Notes: generated from the letters alone by a model not told the origin. 15,672 nt of DNA from Bacillota bacterium (GCA_023424865.1 JAFADM010000002.1:1-15672), one strand, 5' to 3'. Positions 1 to 7,170 are shown, counted from the first letter of the stretch. Translations and numbers: made by a program.

Positions 1-431
1 TCACCAGAAATATCGTTTCCCATATATTTATAGATGTGATGCTCGTTATAAACCAGGCAAATGGCATTACGGTATACGGCATGGCAAGAGCCGCCGCATT
101 TCTCGGCAATGGAGGAATAGTAATCAAGCATTTCATCATCGGTAAGACACTTGCCGTTAATCGTTCTCACATGAACACCCGGCTGCAGCGAAGCATCCAG
201 TTCCTCAATAAAGAGCCCTGAATCGCATGAGAAAACAGGAACCCGTAATATATCATAGTAGGCAGTGGCTTTAATGGCAGCATTTTCTAACGGGTCATTG
301 CCGCTTTCAATAACATTGGGGATTGTGTCAAGCACAGATTTTATCCCAACAATTTCTAATGGAATTGATGCGAGCATTTCTTTCATAGATTGCAATTTTG
401 CTTGGTTTCCGGTTCCGTAGATAAAACGCAT
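1..431 (-). CDS. Divergent RdgB/HAM1-type non-canonical purine NTP pyrophosphatase (3' end cut off)
   Basis: Reading from an ATG at 431-429 gives 143 codons open to the window edge, so the C-terminus is missing (the family is about 200 residues). The N-terminus carries the nucleotide-binding signature TGNQAK (T7, N9, K12), then ESGNDPLENAAIKA (E42-A55), matching the glutamate-containing ENA..KA element of the family. CDSGL at 69-73 stands where most members have DDSGL, and PGV..R (84-89) matches the PG.....R element. Known role of the family: cytosolic hydrolysis of dITP, ITP and XTP to the monophosphate and PPi, which cleans the nucleotide pool. The loss of the first Asp of DDSG, normally a metal ligand, and the sequence drift suggest a divergent paralogue rather than the housekeeping enzyme. 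An AAAGGGA ribosome binding site lies about 11 bases upstream. It is probably not part of the sugar locus. The fold assignment is fairly sure, the substrate less so. Confidence 0.8.
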   Translation of the reverse strand, partial: MRFIYGTGNQAKLQSMKEMLASIPLEIVGIKSVLDTIPNVIESGNDPLENAAIKATAYYDILRVPVFSCDSGLFIEELDASLQPGVHVRTINGKCLTDDEMLDYYSSIAEKCGGSCHAVYRNAICLVYNEHHIYKYMGNDISG

Positions 432-463
432 CGGCAGTTTAATCCCTTTCTTTTGGTACGCAT

Positions 464-492
464 ATTATCCCATATTGATTACCGGATAACAA
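464..492 (-). promoter_or_regulatory. Predicted sigma-A promoter for the RdgB/HAM1-like gene
   Basis: On the minus strand TTGTTA (492-487) and GATAAT (469-464) are separated by 17 bases. Transcription would start near 457, leaving a leader of about 26 bases that includes the AAAGGGA ribosome binding site. The -10 box lies inside one copy of a repeated block (ATTATCCCAT) and the spacer holds a copy of another (TGATTACCGG). Seen in sequence only. Confidence 0.5.
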
Positions 493-532
493 GTTGAAGT
501 CAAAAGAGATGATTACCGGGGCATTATCCCAT
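464..532. repeat. Paired repeat blocks ATTATCCCAT / TGATTACCGG
   Basis: ATTATCCCAT occurs at 464-473 and 523-532, and TGATTACCGG at 476-485 and 510-519. The two words are direct copies, but their order is swapped in the second pair. The first pair overlaps the predicted promoter of the RdgB/HAM1-like gene. They could be regulator binding sites or part of the end of a lost insertion sequence. No transposase remains nearby. Confidence 0.55.
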
Positions 533-670
533 TTATCACATAGCGGTACATTTAAGAGTTTAAAAATACTTGGGCTACGGCGAACTGAAATCGGTGAACC
601 GGATAAACCACTTATCCAAAAACCGCTTAGATAAAGGATTACAAGTTTCAGAAAAGACCGGTAGCGTAAG
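533..670. other. Non-coding stretch with GGATAA/TTATCC words, no gene seen
   Basis: No convincing reading frame lies between the RdgB/HAM1-like promoter region and the hairpin near 671. The stretch has a short palindrome, GGATAA-ACCAC-TTATCC (601-617), and further related words such as AGATAAAGGATTAC (630-643) that resemble TGATTACCGGATAA upstream. Repeated words of this kind can mark the end of a decayed insertion sequence, but no target duplication or transposase fragment is visible. Confidence 0.3.
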
Positions 671-701
671 AGGAGGTAAGTGAAATAAACACTTACCTCC
701 T
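671..701. terminator. Strong 12-bp hairpin downstream of the minus-strand FAD oxidoreductase gene
   Basis: AGGAGGTAAGTG (671-682) pairs perfectly with CACTTACCTCCT (690-701) around a 7-base loop. It lies 16 bases past the stop codon of the minus-strand FAD oxidoreductase, where a terminator is expected. The T-rich tract (706-717) is on the plus-strand exit side only. On the minus strand the stem is followed by CTTACGC, so it is not a canonical intrinsic terminator for that gene. It may act with Rho, protect the 3' end of the message, or stop plus-strand transcription coming from the left. Confidence 0.55.
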
Positions 702-717
702 GCTTGATTTTTAATTT

Positions 718-2319
718 CTAAAGCCGCTTGGCTTCCCCGTAATACCAATTTTTCTTTCCGCTTACATAGCTTGCGTAAGAGCGGGAATGAGTCAGGCGGG
801 GCCAGTCTCTTTCGACGCCTAGCCTGTCGAGAAGGTATTGAAAATCTTCCAGCAAGGTTTTAGTATTGCGAACGGCTCGGGGAGATTCACCCGTCTTAAG
901 GCAGTATGCTGCCAAGGAACCGGCAGCTTCCCCAATATTCCATTCGGTGGAATGAACCCGGAAGGACCCGTTTGTAACATGGGTGGTGCCGATGTTTTTG
1001 CAGGCAGGTATCAGGTTTTGAAAGCGTATGGGGATAAGTGCTCCCAGGGGAAGCTGCTGCACCCAATGCTGGCCATGGACAGCTGATGTGATGTTTGGTC
1101 CGCCGTCTTTTGCCTTTTCATGAATGTCAATTCGATAGCCGGATACGCCTACGCTGTCAACGTACTCAACCGGTCCGTCAGGGTGCATGTCAATACGGAA
1201 ATCTTGTTCGCGTATGGTAAACTCAGCTTTTATCCTGCGGCTTTCACGGATATATGGATGAGCTGCCAGACCATCTGTTGTTTCAAATACGTCGGATCTT
1301 GGCAAAAGCCCTTTGAACCCCAGTTCGGATTGGAGATAATATACCAGAGAGAGGGAAAGTTCTTTGGCCTCCGCAAGCGCAGTTTGTTTTTCAGCCTGGG
1401 AAACACCGGTCAGTACGCCGTCCCGGTATTCATTTCCGTTCATCAGAACAGTAATATCGCTGTTAAAAAAGGCGGGATCAAAATTCTCACGGTAGAAATG
1501 CCTGCGGAAATTCCATATACAAGGCCGGTACACTTCTGCGTCATTATCCGCAAAAAGCCCGCACATGGCACCTCTGGGTTCAGTATTTGCCGTGATATGA
1601 GAAAATTTTGGACGGAATCTCTCATAAGACACAGGCTTGGAAATAGTGAAATCGTTTTCCGGGTGATATGACAATGCTATAAGATGTGTAAACGGCTGTT
1701 GCCTGAGAGGCTCTGCATCTCCATCCAAAGCAAGAGGTTCACCTGTTTGGCTGATGCTTTCAGCACCCGTGACATGTTCCACCCCGCACATGGGTAGGAG
1801 ATCGCCCAGTTCTGTGGCGTCCAGGATATATTTAGCCGTTATTGCCACATAGTTTCCATCTATTAATCGGAATTCCACAGCATGGATAACATCACCGGTT
1901 ATCATTGCTTTGACAGGAGTCAGTCCTTTGATTATGGATAAAAGTCCTGACGACCGGTACGGAGCAAGCATTTCCTCCAATACCGCCTCTCCCACTCGCG
2001 GTTCAAAGCCAAGAGCACTGACCCAGCATGCTCCCGGATTCAAGGTTGAATCCTGCCGGGACTTTTCGTTCATAGGATAATTTCTGCGGTAATAATCCCT
2101 GACCTTGCTTCGGAATGTCATGTAGCTGCGGGTGTGGCCGAAGCTTTCTATCCATGGATGCTCGTCCAGCGGTACGCCCTGTCCTGTTGCCTGACCGCCA
2201 ATCCAAGCGGTCTCTTCTGTCATGATAACCCGTTTTCCCATCCTGGCAGCGGACAGTGCCGCGGATACTCCGCCAAAACTTGCGCCTACAACCAATATGT
2301 CCGTTTGATATTCAAGCAT
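718..2319 (-). CDS. FAD-dependent oxidoreductase, FAD_oxidored family
   Basis: The 533-residue product is full length for the family. It opens with a Rossmann strand and an FAD pyrophosphate loop, VVGASFGG (10-17), a variant of GxGxxG, followed by the ribose-binding acid at E35/E36. Next comes the WIGGQ.TGQ.VPLDEHP element near residues 39-54, the RESRRI motif near 357-362, and a C-terminal FAD-binding stretch, VHSTEWNIGEAAG. All three are hallmarks of this flavoprotein group. There is no signal peptide, so it is cytosolic. The family is common beside carbohydrate-use genes, but its substrates are mostly unknown; oxidation of a sugar hydroxyl is the likely chemistry (inference). AGGAGG lies 9 bases upstream of the ATG. 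It follows the AraC-type regulator on the same strand after 278 bases of repeats and a possible promoter of its own. Some relatives are annotated as xanthan lyase, a label I would not use. Confidence 0.85.
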   Translation of the reverse strand: MLEYQTDILVVGASFGGVSAALSAARMGKRVIMTEETAWIGGQATGQGVPLDEHPWIESFGHTRSYMTFRSKVRDYYRRNYPMNEKSRQDSTLNPGACWVSALGFEPRVGEAVLEEMLAPYRSSGLLSIIKGLTPVKAMITGDVIHAVEFRLIDGNYVAITAKYILDATELGDLLPMCGVEHVTGAESISQTGEPLALDGDAEPLRQQPFTHLIALSYHPENDFTISKPVSYERFRPKFSHITANTEPRGAMCGLFADNDAEVYRPCIWNFRRHFYRENFDPAFFNSDITVLMNGNEYRDGVLTGVSQAEKQTALAEAKELSLSLVYYLQSELGFKGLLPRSDVFETTDGLAAHPYIRESRRIKAEFTIREQDFRIDMHPDGPVEYVDSVGVSGYRIDIHEKAKDGGPNITSAVHGQHWVQQLPLGALIPIRFQNLIPACKNIGTTHVTNGSFRVHSTEWNIGEAAGSLAAYCLKTGESPRAVRNTKTLLEDFQYLLDRLGVERDWPRLTHSRSYASYVSGKKNWYYGEAKRL

Positions 2320-2340
2320 AGTGTGCTACCTCCTGCCGCA

Positions 2341-2369
2341 ATTATAAGTCCGGGAGAGAGGGGACACAA
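2341..2369 (-). promoter_or_regulatory. Possible sigma-A promoter of the minus-strand FAD oxidoreductase gene
   Basis: On the minus strand TTGTGT (2369-2364) and a perfect TATAAT (2346-2341) are separated by 17 bases. The predicted start near 2334 would fall on the first base of the AGGAGG ribosome binding site (2334-2329), giving an unusually short leader of about 15 bases. That weakens the call. Confidence 0.35.
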
Positions 2370-2472
2370 TTGGCTATTCCGAAAGTGGCGGTTTACAGAA
2401 TATCCATTTGGCATAGGCGAGAATTCAACCGGTCTTGGGTGGTGTTTCTATATTGCCGATTGCAGACATTGC
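2370..2472. other. Non-coding stretch between the promoter and the repeat array
   Basis: No gene is supported here. The plus-strand reading frame crossing it is a shadow of the minus-strand oxidoreductase gene. Nothing recognisable was found apart from degenerate matches to the adjacent 17-bp repeat, for example TTTCTATATTG near 2446-2456. Confidence 0.4.
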
Positions 2473-2600
2473 GTTTACATTTGTCGTAAGCGTTCTATTG
2501 TTATACGTGTTCTATTGTTATAAGCGTTCTATTGTTATAAGCGTTCTATTGTTATAAGTGTTCTATTGTTATAAGCTTTCTATTGTCGTAAGTTTTTCTA
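2473..2600. repeat. Array of 17-bp tandem repeats
   Basis: The unit GTTCTATTGTTATAAGC (plus strand) is repeated head to tail at 2492-2508, 2509-2525, 2526-2542, 2543-2559 and 2560-2576. Copies 2, 3 and 5 are identical; copies 1 and 4 differ by one to three bases at the end. A diverged copy at 2577-2593 ends in GTCGTAAGT, a broken copy begins at 2594, and another degenerate copy sits at 2473-2491 (also GTCGTAAGC). The broken copy runs into the stop codon of the AraC-type gene (2600-2598). There are no unique spacers, so this is a minisatellite and not a CRISPR array. The unit is AT-rich and has no internal stem. It lies between two co-directional genes. Confidence 0.9.
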
Positions 2601-4856
2601 TTCTTCATTTTTTTGATTTTTTTGCTGAGATATGCGATAAGCGCCCGGCGTCATACCGGTCTCTTTTTTAAATGCCCTTGTAAAGTTTGTTACATCGATT
2701 TTGCCGATTTTCTGAACGATGACAGCCAGGCTATCATTTGTTGTGATCAGAAGCTCCTTTGACTTTTCAATTTTCAGATAATTGACATAATCCGATAGCG
2801 TTTGTCCTGTATGTGTTTTGAAAATACTCCTCAAATATTGAACCGACATGGAAAACTTATCTGCCAGCGAACTTATTTGAAATTCATATTTAAAGCAATT
2901 TTCATTGATAAATTGCAGTATCTCTTCGAAGAATTGATCAGATTGATGCTTCTTGTGACTATTTAAAAAAACCGAGATCTTTTGAAAAACCTGTTCTATT
3001 AATTCGATCAAATCATCTATAGTGCGAAAGTGTTCTATTTCCAGAATATCAAATCCATAATCCAGCGTATTGGAATAAGTTGTATCCAGCAAGACGGAGA
3101 GACGTTTAAAGGATTGGATAATATCAAAACAAATATATCTGCATGTGTAAAGAGTACATTTATTCGTTTTAATATAGTCCATCATTTCATCAAAACTCTT
3201 TTGCGCCTTTTCAATTTTCAGCTCAGAAATATATTCTCCAAATGTTTTTAGCATCTCCGGAAGAGGCGTTTCGGCATCCGTTATATGTGATATCTTACTA
3301 TACTCAATGATGCTTCCTATGCTGTAAAGCATTTTATACTCCAGGGCTTCGTGGCTTTGCAAGTAAAGCTTACTGATTAAGGAGGGATTTTCATTCATGT
3401 TGCTTACGCCTATTGTAGCCAAAACACCTAAATCTAAAAGCTGTTGAAGGATATCTTCAAATGCAGATATCAAATGACCGTAATCTTCCTTTTCTAAGCA
3501 AAGGATACAGACAATCTGTTGATTAAAAAGCATATTTTTGAATTGGCATTCTATAGATTCAGGGATATTAACCGCAATCGATTTAATAACAACCGGATAC
3601 CCTATATTATTTAAAAGGCTGATGTCATCAAAAAAAATGGATGCAATGCAAAAGACATTTTTTGTAAAATACACACCGATATTTTTTCCGGCAGAATTTA
3701 AGCTATGCATGTTATTGAATGAGCTGTTAAGTACATATAATAAGAAATTTTCATACAGCGCGCTTTCAGAATGTTTCGTGAAATTGGAGTAATCCGCCTG
3801 AAGCTGTTTCAAGTCTCCTATTGCCCTTTCTATGGTACTAAGCTCATTATTACCGGTATTTGAATAGGTGTTCAATTGTGATACGATTTTCCGAACAGGG
3901 AAATAATTGAACCTTAGTCCCAGCATGATGATAACAGCGCCAATGGCTAACATGAGAGCAATAACAACTATAACCAAATCCTTTATTTGGATAAGACTTT
4001 TCATAGCATATTGCATATCTGTAATTTTGACATAATAATAACCTGTCGCATTGGAATGCAAGGTGATGACATAGAGTTGGTGTCCGTCTATAGTGATGGT
4101 ATCTGAAAAATCTCCGTTATGCAGTTTCAGGAGAGGGGTAATATGATTTAAGATAATCCCCTTTGAATCCGGCGCAAAACTGCTGAGCAACCGCAGATCA
4201 TTATCAAATACAAATATGTTTTCATTCACATCTTCTTTTACTGAAAAATTGAAGAGCTTTTTTAAATTTTCATTGTCTATAACAAAAACAACGGTTCTTG
4301 TGGGATTAGAAAAATTAGGGGAAAGCGGTGAAAAATAAAAAAAGTACGAATGGTTGTTTTGGCTGATAACACGTTGTACATTTACCGATTCTGAATTGTT
4401 TAATAAATAATAAAAGTCATCAGATGTTAAATCGCTGGAGGTAATGTAATTCGGTAAAAGCTGCGGAAAAAAGAACGTACCGGACGAGGTAAAAAGCTTA
4501 TCGGTTCCTCTTTCATATAAAATTATATCGCTCAGAGGATCCTGCAGTCGTGTCAAAAAAGACAGCATAGAAATAATGCTGTCGGAATTGTTTTTAATTT
4601 GAAATAATGTAAGAGAAGGGGAATTGTCAATTTTTGAAGTTAACGTCTTTAATTCGGAGATTTTTGTATCGTATACATTCATAACTGTATTTAACTTGTT
4701 GATATTGGAGGTATAAATCTCTTTTTCAAATGAATTATAAACAGCAGTATAGCAGAATAAAAAAAACACTAAAATGGGTATAAACACTGCAAAGCTGTAT
4801 AAGAGCATTGTTTTCCTGAATAAAGCACTTTTTACAAAAAGTAAAAATGATTTCAT
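2598..4856 (-). CDS. Two-transmembrane sensor with C-terminal AraC-type DNA-binding domain
   Basis: Membrane-anchored one-component regulator of 752 residues. It has a short basic N-terminus, a first membrane helix at about 15-40 (LLYSFAVFIPILVFFLF), an extracytoplasmic sensor of about 245 residues, a second helix near 288-312 (VIVVIALMLAIGAVIIMLG), a HAMP-like linker, a long cytoplasmic region, and an AraC pair of helix-turn-helix motifs in the last 105 residues. The second motif reads NFTRAFKKETGMTPGAYR, the classic AraC signature. Proteins of this build usually activate the neighbouring sugar ABC importer after sensing the ligand outside the cell. Its divergent position to the transporter operon fits. 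A longer form would begin at a GTG (4865-4863), but the AGAGGTGG ribosome binding site overlaps that codon and is well spaced for the ATG at 4856, which I chose. The stop codon overlaps the 17-bp repeat array. Confidence 0.9.
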   Translation of the reverse strand: MKSFLLFVKSALFRKTMLLYSFAVFIPILVFFLFCYTAVYNSFEKEIYTSNINKLNTVMNVYDTKISELKTLTSKIDNSPSLTLFQIKNNSDSIISMLSFLTRLQDPLSDIILYERGTDKLFTSSGTFFFPQLLPNYITSSDLTSDDFYYLLNNSESVNVQRVISQNNHSYFFYFSPLSPNFSNPTRTVVFVIDNENLKKLFNFSVKEDVNENIFVFDNDLRLLSSFAPDSKGIILNHITPLLKLHNGDFSDTITIDGHQLYVITLHSNATGYYYVKITDMQYAMKSLIQIKDLVIVVIALMLAIGAVIIMLGLRFNYFPVRKIVSQLNTYSNTGNNELSTIERAIGDLKQLQADYSNFTKHSESALYENFLLYVLNSSFNNMHSLNSAGKNIGVYFTKNVFCIASIFFDDISLLNNIGYPVVIKSIAVNIPESIECQFKNMLFNQQIVCILCLEKEDYGHLISAFEDILQQLLDLGVLATIGVSNMNENPSLISKLYLQSHEALEYKMLYSIGSIIEYSKISHITDAETPLPEMLKTFGEYISELKIEKAQKSFDEMMDYIKTNKCTLYTCRYICFDIIQSFKRLSVLLDTTYSNTLDYGFDILEIEHFRTIDDLIELIEQVFQKISVFLNSHKKHQSDQFFEEILQFINENCFKYEFQISSLADKFSMSVQYLRSIFKTHTGQTLSDYVNYLKIEKSKELLITTNDSLAVIVQKIGKIDVTNFTRAFKKETGMTPGAYRISQQKNQKNEE

Positions 4857-4979
4857 AACGTCCACCTCTGAAATGTAATCTAAATTGACCCTATTATGTG
4901 TTATTGCTGACCCTTTTCTCCTTAACCAGCTCAGCTTTCATGTTTTGAGTTGCTCGATATCATTTCAAAAAAGAAGATA

Positions 4980-5036
4980 CAAAAGAAAGGAAAAACTCCA
5001 AGGAACCGCTTAATCCATATGTTTCATTCCTTGGAG
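4980..5036 (-). terminator. Terminator-like hairpin (possible attenuator) in the regulator leader
   Basis: Read on the minus strand, CTCCAAGGAA (5036-5027) pairs perfectly with TTCCTTGGAG (5005-4996) around a 21-base loop and is followed directly by TTTTTCCTTTCTTTT (4995-4981). It starts only about 8 bases after the predicted start of the AraC-type regulator's message. It could therefore stop transcription early, act as an attenuator, or stabilise the 5' end. The loop is long for a simple intrinsic terminator. Confidence 0.5.
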
Positions 5037-5050
5037 CTCACTATAGGTTT

Positions 5051-5079
5051 ATCATATCAAAGTTTTAACTTAATCTCAA
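5051..5079 (-). promoter_or_regulatory. Predicted sigma-A promoter of the AraC-type regulator gene
   Basis: On the minus strand TTGAGA (5079-5074) and TATGAT (5056-5051) each match the consensus at five of six bases and are separated by an ideal 17 bases. Transcription would start near 5044 and give a leader of about 190 bases. The -10 box overlaps one arm of the TCATATCAA inverted repeat, which suggests control of this promoter. Confidence 0.6.
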
Positions 5080-5109
5080 TGATGAGGATAAAGATTTTTA
5101 TTGATATGA
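5052..5109. promoter_or_regulatory. Spaced inverted repeat, candidate operator pair
   Basis: TCATATCAA (5052-5060) and TTGATATGA (5101-5109) are exact inverse copies 40 bases apart. One arm covers the -10 region of the regulator promoter and the other lies 21 bases upstream of its -35 box. This could be a binding-site pair for autoregulation or looping. AT-rich DNA can give such pairs by chance. Confidence 0.35.
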
Positions 5110-5182
5110 ACCGCATTCTTCCAGGAATTCAGGCTTAATGCAATAGGCGGTTTAGCGCATAAATAAATTTGGAATGGTTTCG

Positions 5183-5200
5183 TTTCCGCATGTGCGAAAA
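5183..5200. promoter_or_regulatory. Palindrome upstream of the operon promoter, candidate operator
   Basis: TTTCCGCATGTGCGAAAA is an 18-base palindrome with one mismatched pair among the eight in its arms and a TG centre. It ends about 36 bases before the -35 box of the transporter operon, a place typical of activator binding. It does not fit the CcpA cre consensus well. Confidence 0.35.
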
Positions 5201-5236
5201 ATAAACCTTTCTTAAGTCATGTTTCCGTTCTGAAGA

Positions 5237-5266
5237 TTGTAGACGATTCTCCAGCGAGGTTATAAT
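5237..5266 (+). promoter_or_regulatory. Predicted sigma-A promoter of the transporter operon
   Basis: TTGTAG (5237-5242) and a perfect TATAAT (5261-5266) are separated by 18 bases. Transcription would start near 5273, about 40 bases before the chosen start of the first permease gene. The weak -35 box is what one expects of a promoter that needs an activator, here perhaps the divergent AraC-type protein. Confidence 0.6.
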
Positions 5267-5312
5267 TGGCACATAATAATTCATAATGCATCAAGAAAGG
5301 AAACAATTATTA

Positions 5313-6245
5313 ATGACAAACATAAAAAAGATACCTTTTACCAGTAAAGTTAAAAAAGGTTTTTTGTCAAACTGGGAGTTTTATGTTATGTTACTTCCTT
5401 CCATAGCGGTGACTTTTGTGTTTGCGTATGTGCCAATGTATGGTTTGCAGATGGCATTTAAAACCACGCGTCTCGGCGTTAATTTTCTGAATGGCGAGTG
5501 GATAGGTTTTGATAATTTTATCCGGTTTTTTAACGCAGGCTGGTTTAGTATTATAATGAAAAACACTATTCTGTTAAGCATTGTAAGCTATCTGATAACT
5601 TTTCCATTTACGATATTTCTTGCGCTTATGATTTTTAACTGTGTAAACAAGCGACTGGCTAAATTTACGCAGACCTTTACCTATATTCCTCACCTGCTTT
5701 CAAGTGTTTTGGTAATTGGTATACTTAACCTGTTTTGCAACGGAGAAACAGGACTAATAAATGTCTTACTGAGGTTATTGGATAAGGATACGATAAGCTT
5801 TTTCGGAAGAAACGATTTGGTGCTGCCGCTTTATACAATCACAAATCTGTGGCAGCACGTGGGATTTTCGGCTATTGTGTATTTGGCTTCCCTTAATTCC
5901 ATTGACGGTTCAATTGTCGAGGCGGCACGTATCGATGGTGCTAATAAATTCCAGGTTATGATGAGAATTCAAATTCCATGGATTTTGCCTACTATCGTTA
6001 CCATGCTAATCCTGCACATGGGTCAGGTTTTAAATGTCAGTGTGGATAAAGTGCTCCTCATGCAGACCGATATGAATATTTCGGCTTCTGAAGTCATTGC
6101 CACTTATGTCTATAAGGCAGGAATCAGAAACGCGCAGTACGGTTTTGCTTCGGCTGTGGGCTTGTTTAACAATTGCATTAATATGGTTATGCTGTTATTT
6201 GTCAATTGGTTGTCCAAGCGTGTCAGCGAAACATCCATTTTTTAA
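5313..6245 (+). CDS. Sugar ABC transporter permease, LplB type
   Basis: Inner-membrane permease of about 310 residues, first of two for a CUT1-type carbohydrate importer. About six hydrophobic helices are visible, starting at FYVMLLPSIAVTFVFAYVPMYGLQMAFK near residue 23; the PMYG motif is typical of the LplB group. The cytoplasmic coupling loop EAARIDGANKFQVMMRIQIP begins at E203 and is the EAA motif that contacts the ATPase. Start choice: an in-frame ATG at 5286 has no ribosome binding site and lies only about 13 bases after the predicted transcript start, while the ATG at 5313 has AAAGGA 11 bases upstream. It is the first gene of the operon, and the next permease begins 16 bases after its stop. 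No ATPase gene is present, so a shared MsmX-like ATPase is likely (known for this class, inferred here). Confidence 0.9.
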   Translation: MTNIKKIPFTSKVKKGFLSNWEFYVMLLPSIAVTFVFAYVPMYGLQMAFKTTRLGVNFLNGEWIGFDNFIRFFNAGWFSIIMKNTILLSIVSYLITFPFTIFLALMIFNCVNKRLAKFTQTFTYIPHLLSSVLVIGILNLFCNGETGLINVLLRLLDKDTISFFGRNDLVLPLYTITNLWQHVGFSAIVYLASLNSIDGSIVEAARIDGANKFQVMMRIQIPWILPTIVTMLILHMGQVLNVSVDKVLLMQTDMNISASEVIATYVYKAGIRNAQYGFASAVGLFNNCINMVMLLFVNWLSKRVSETSIF

Positions 6246-6261
6246 TTGGGAAGTGATGATT

Positions 6262-7170
6262 ATGAAAGTTAAATTAAAAATTTTTAAGCATGGTTCGGGT
6301 TTGGATGATCGTATTTTCGATATTGGAGTGAGTGTCTTTTTGCTGATTTTAGGGATAATGGCGCTGTATCCGCTCTGGTTTGTTCTGATAGCATCCGTAA
6401 GCAATCCTTCGGATATCTTTCTGGGCCGTGTGTTTATCCTTCCAAGCGGGCTGAATATGGAAGCCTATCAAAAGCTTCTGAATACCTCCAAAATGTGGAC
6501 AGGGTACAGGAACAGTATCCTTTATACCCTTGTGGGTACATTGATCAATCTTGCGGTAACATTGCCGGCCGCTTTTGCCCTATCCAGAAAAACCCTTCCG
6601 GGACGCGGCACCATCAGTATGTTCTTTATTTTTACCATGATGTTCAGCGGGGGCCTTATTCCCGGCTATATGCTGATTAGTTCCATGCATATGGTGGACA
6701 CGATATGGGCACTGGTAATTCCTGGCGCATTGTCCGTATACAATATGCTCATCGCTAAAAGCTTTTTTGAGGGAGGCCTGCCGGAAAGCATTTATGAAGC
6801 GGCCACCATAGACGGAGCCACCAAATTCCAGTTTTTTTTCCAATTTGCGCTGCCTTTGTCCAAAGCTATGATAGCGGTCCTATTTCTCTACTATTCTTTA
6901 GGCCATTGGAACGATTATTTTAGACCCTTAATCTATATTAGAACGCCTGATAAACAACCGCTGACAATCATCATATCGCAGATGGCCGCCACCTTGGACA
7001 CGACACTTTTGGAAGCCATGCCAAGTGAAGAGGCTTACCATTTACTTATGGAGAGATCACTGATGAAATACGCTGTTGTATTTGTGGGTGCGGCTCCAAT
7101 GATAATATTGTATCCTTTTCTGCAGAGATATCTGATACAGGGAGTTATGCTAGGATCCGTTAAAGGCTGA
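6262..7170 (+). CDS. Sugar ABC transporter permease, YtcP/LplC type
   Basis: Second inner-membrane permease of the importer, 302 residues. The first helix, near 20-45, leads into the ALYPLWFVLIASVSNP motif that is typical of the YtcP/LplC group. The coupling loop EAATIDGATKFQFFFQFALP begins at E179 and would dock on the ATPase. The tail ends in LQRYLIQGVMLGSVKG, the usual C-terminus of this family. The open frame extends far upstream into the preceding gene, but GGGAAG at 6248-6253 is 8 bases from the ATG at 6262 and that is the likely start; an ATG at 6256 is too close to the site. It should pair with the upstream LplB-type permease to form the membrane channel. Confidence 0.9.
   Translation: MKVKLKIFKHGSGLDDRIFDIGVSVFLLILGIMALYPLWFVLIASVSNPSDIFLGRVFILPSGLNMEAYQKLLNTSKMWTGYRNSILYTLVGTLINLAVTLPAAFALSRKTLPGRGTISMFFIFTMMFSGGLIPGYMLISSMHMVDTIWALVIPGALSVYNMLIAKSFFEGGLPESIYEAATIDGATKFQFFFQFALPLSKAMIAVLFLYYSLGHWNDYFRPLIYIRTPDKQPLTIIISQMAATLDTTLLEAMPSEEAYHLLMERSLMKYAVVFVGAAPMIILYPFLQRYLIQGVMLGSVKG

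Larger units (their letters stand above)
4857..5312. promoter_or_regulatory. Divergent control region between the AraC-type regulator and the transporter operon
   Basis: About 450 non-coding bases separate the two divergent starts. They hold one predicted sigma-A promoter for each strand, a terminator-like hairpin just after the regulator's predicted start site, a widely spaced inverted repeat TCATATCAA/TTGATATGA, and a palindrome upstream of the operon promoter. The short plus-strand frame at 4950-5138 has no ATG start and no ribosome binding site, so I do not count it as a gene. Confidence 0.7.

Noticed and set aside
1120..1671. Plus-strand reading frame of 183 codons
   Set aside because: It lies wholly opposite the minus-strand FAD oxidoreductase, whose motifs (including R-E-S-R) fall in this stretch.
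2473..2600. CRISPR array
   Set aside because: The 17-base units are directly adjacent with no unique spacers, and no cas gene is present.
4950..5138. Small plus-strand reading frame in the divergent control region
   Set aside because: It begins with TTG, has no ribosome binding site, and overlaps the regulator's promoter and leader hairpin.
5175..5200. CcpA catabolite-response (cre) site near the operon promoter
   Set aside because: The GGTTTCGTTTCC and TTTCCGCATGTGCGAAAA sequences do not fit the TGNAANCGNWNNCA pattern well enough.
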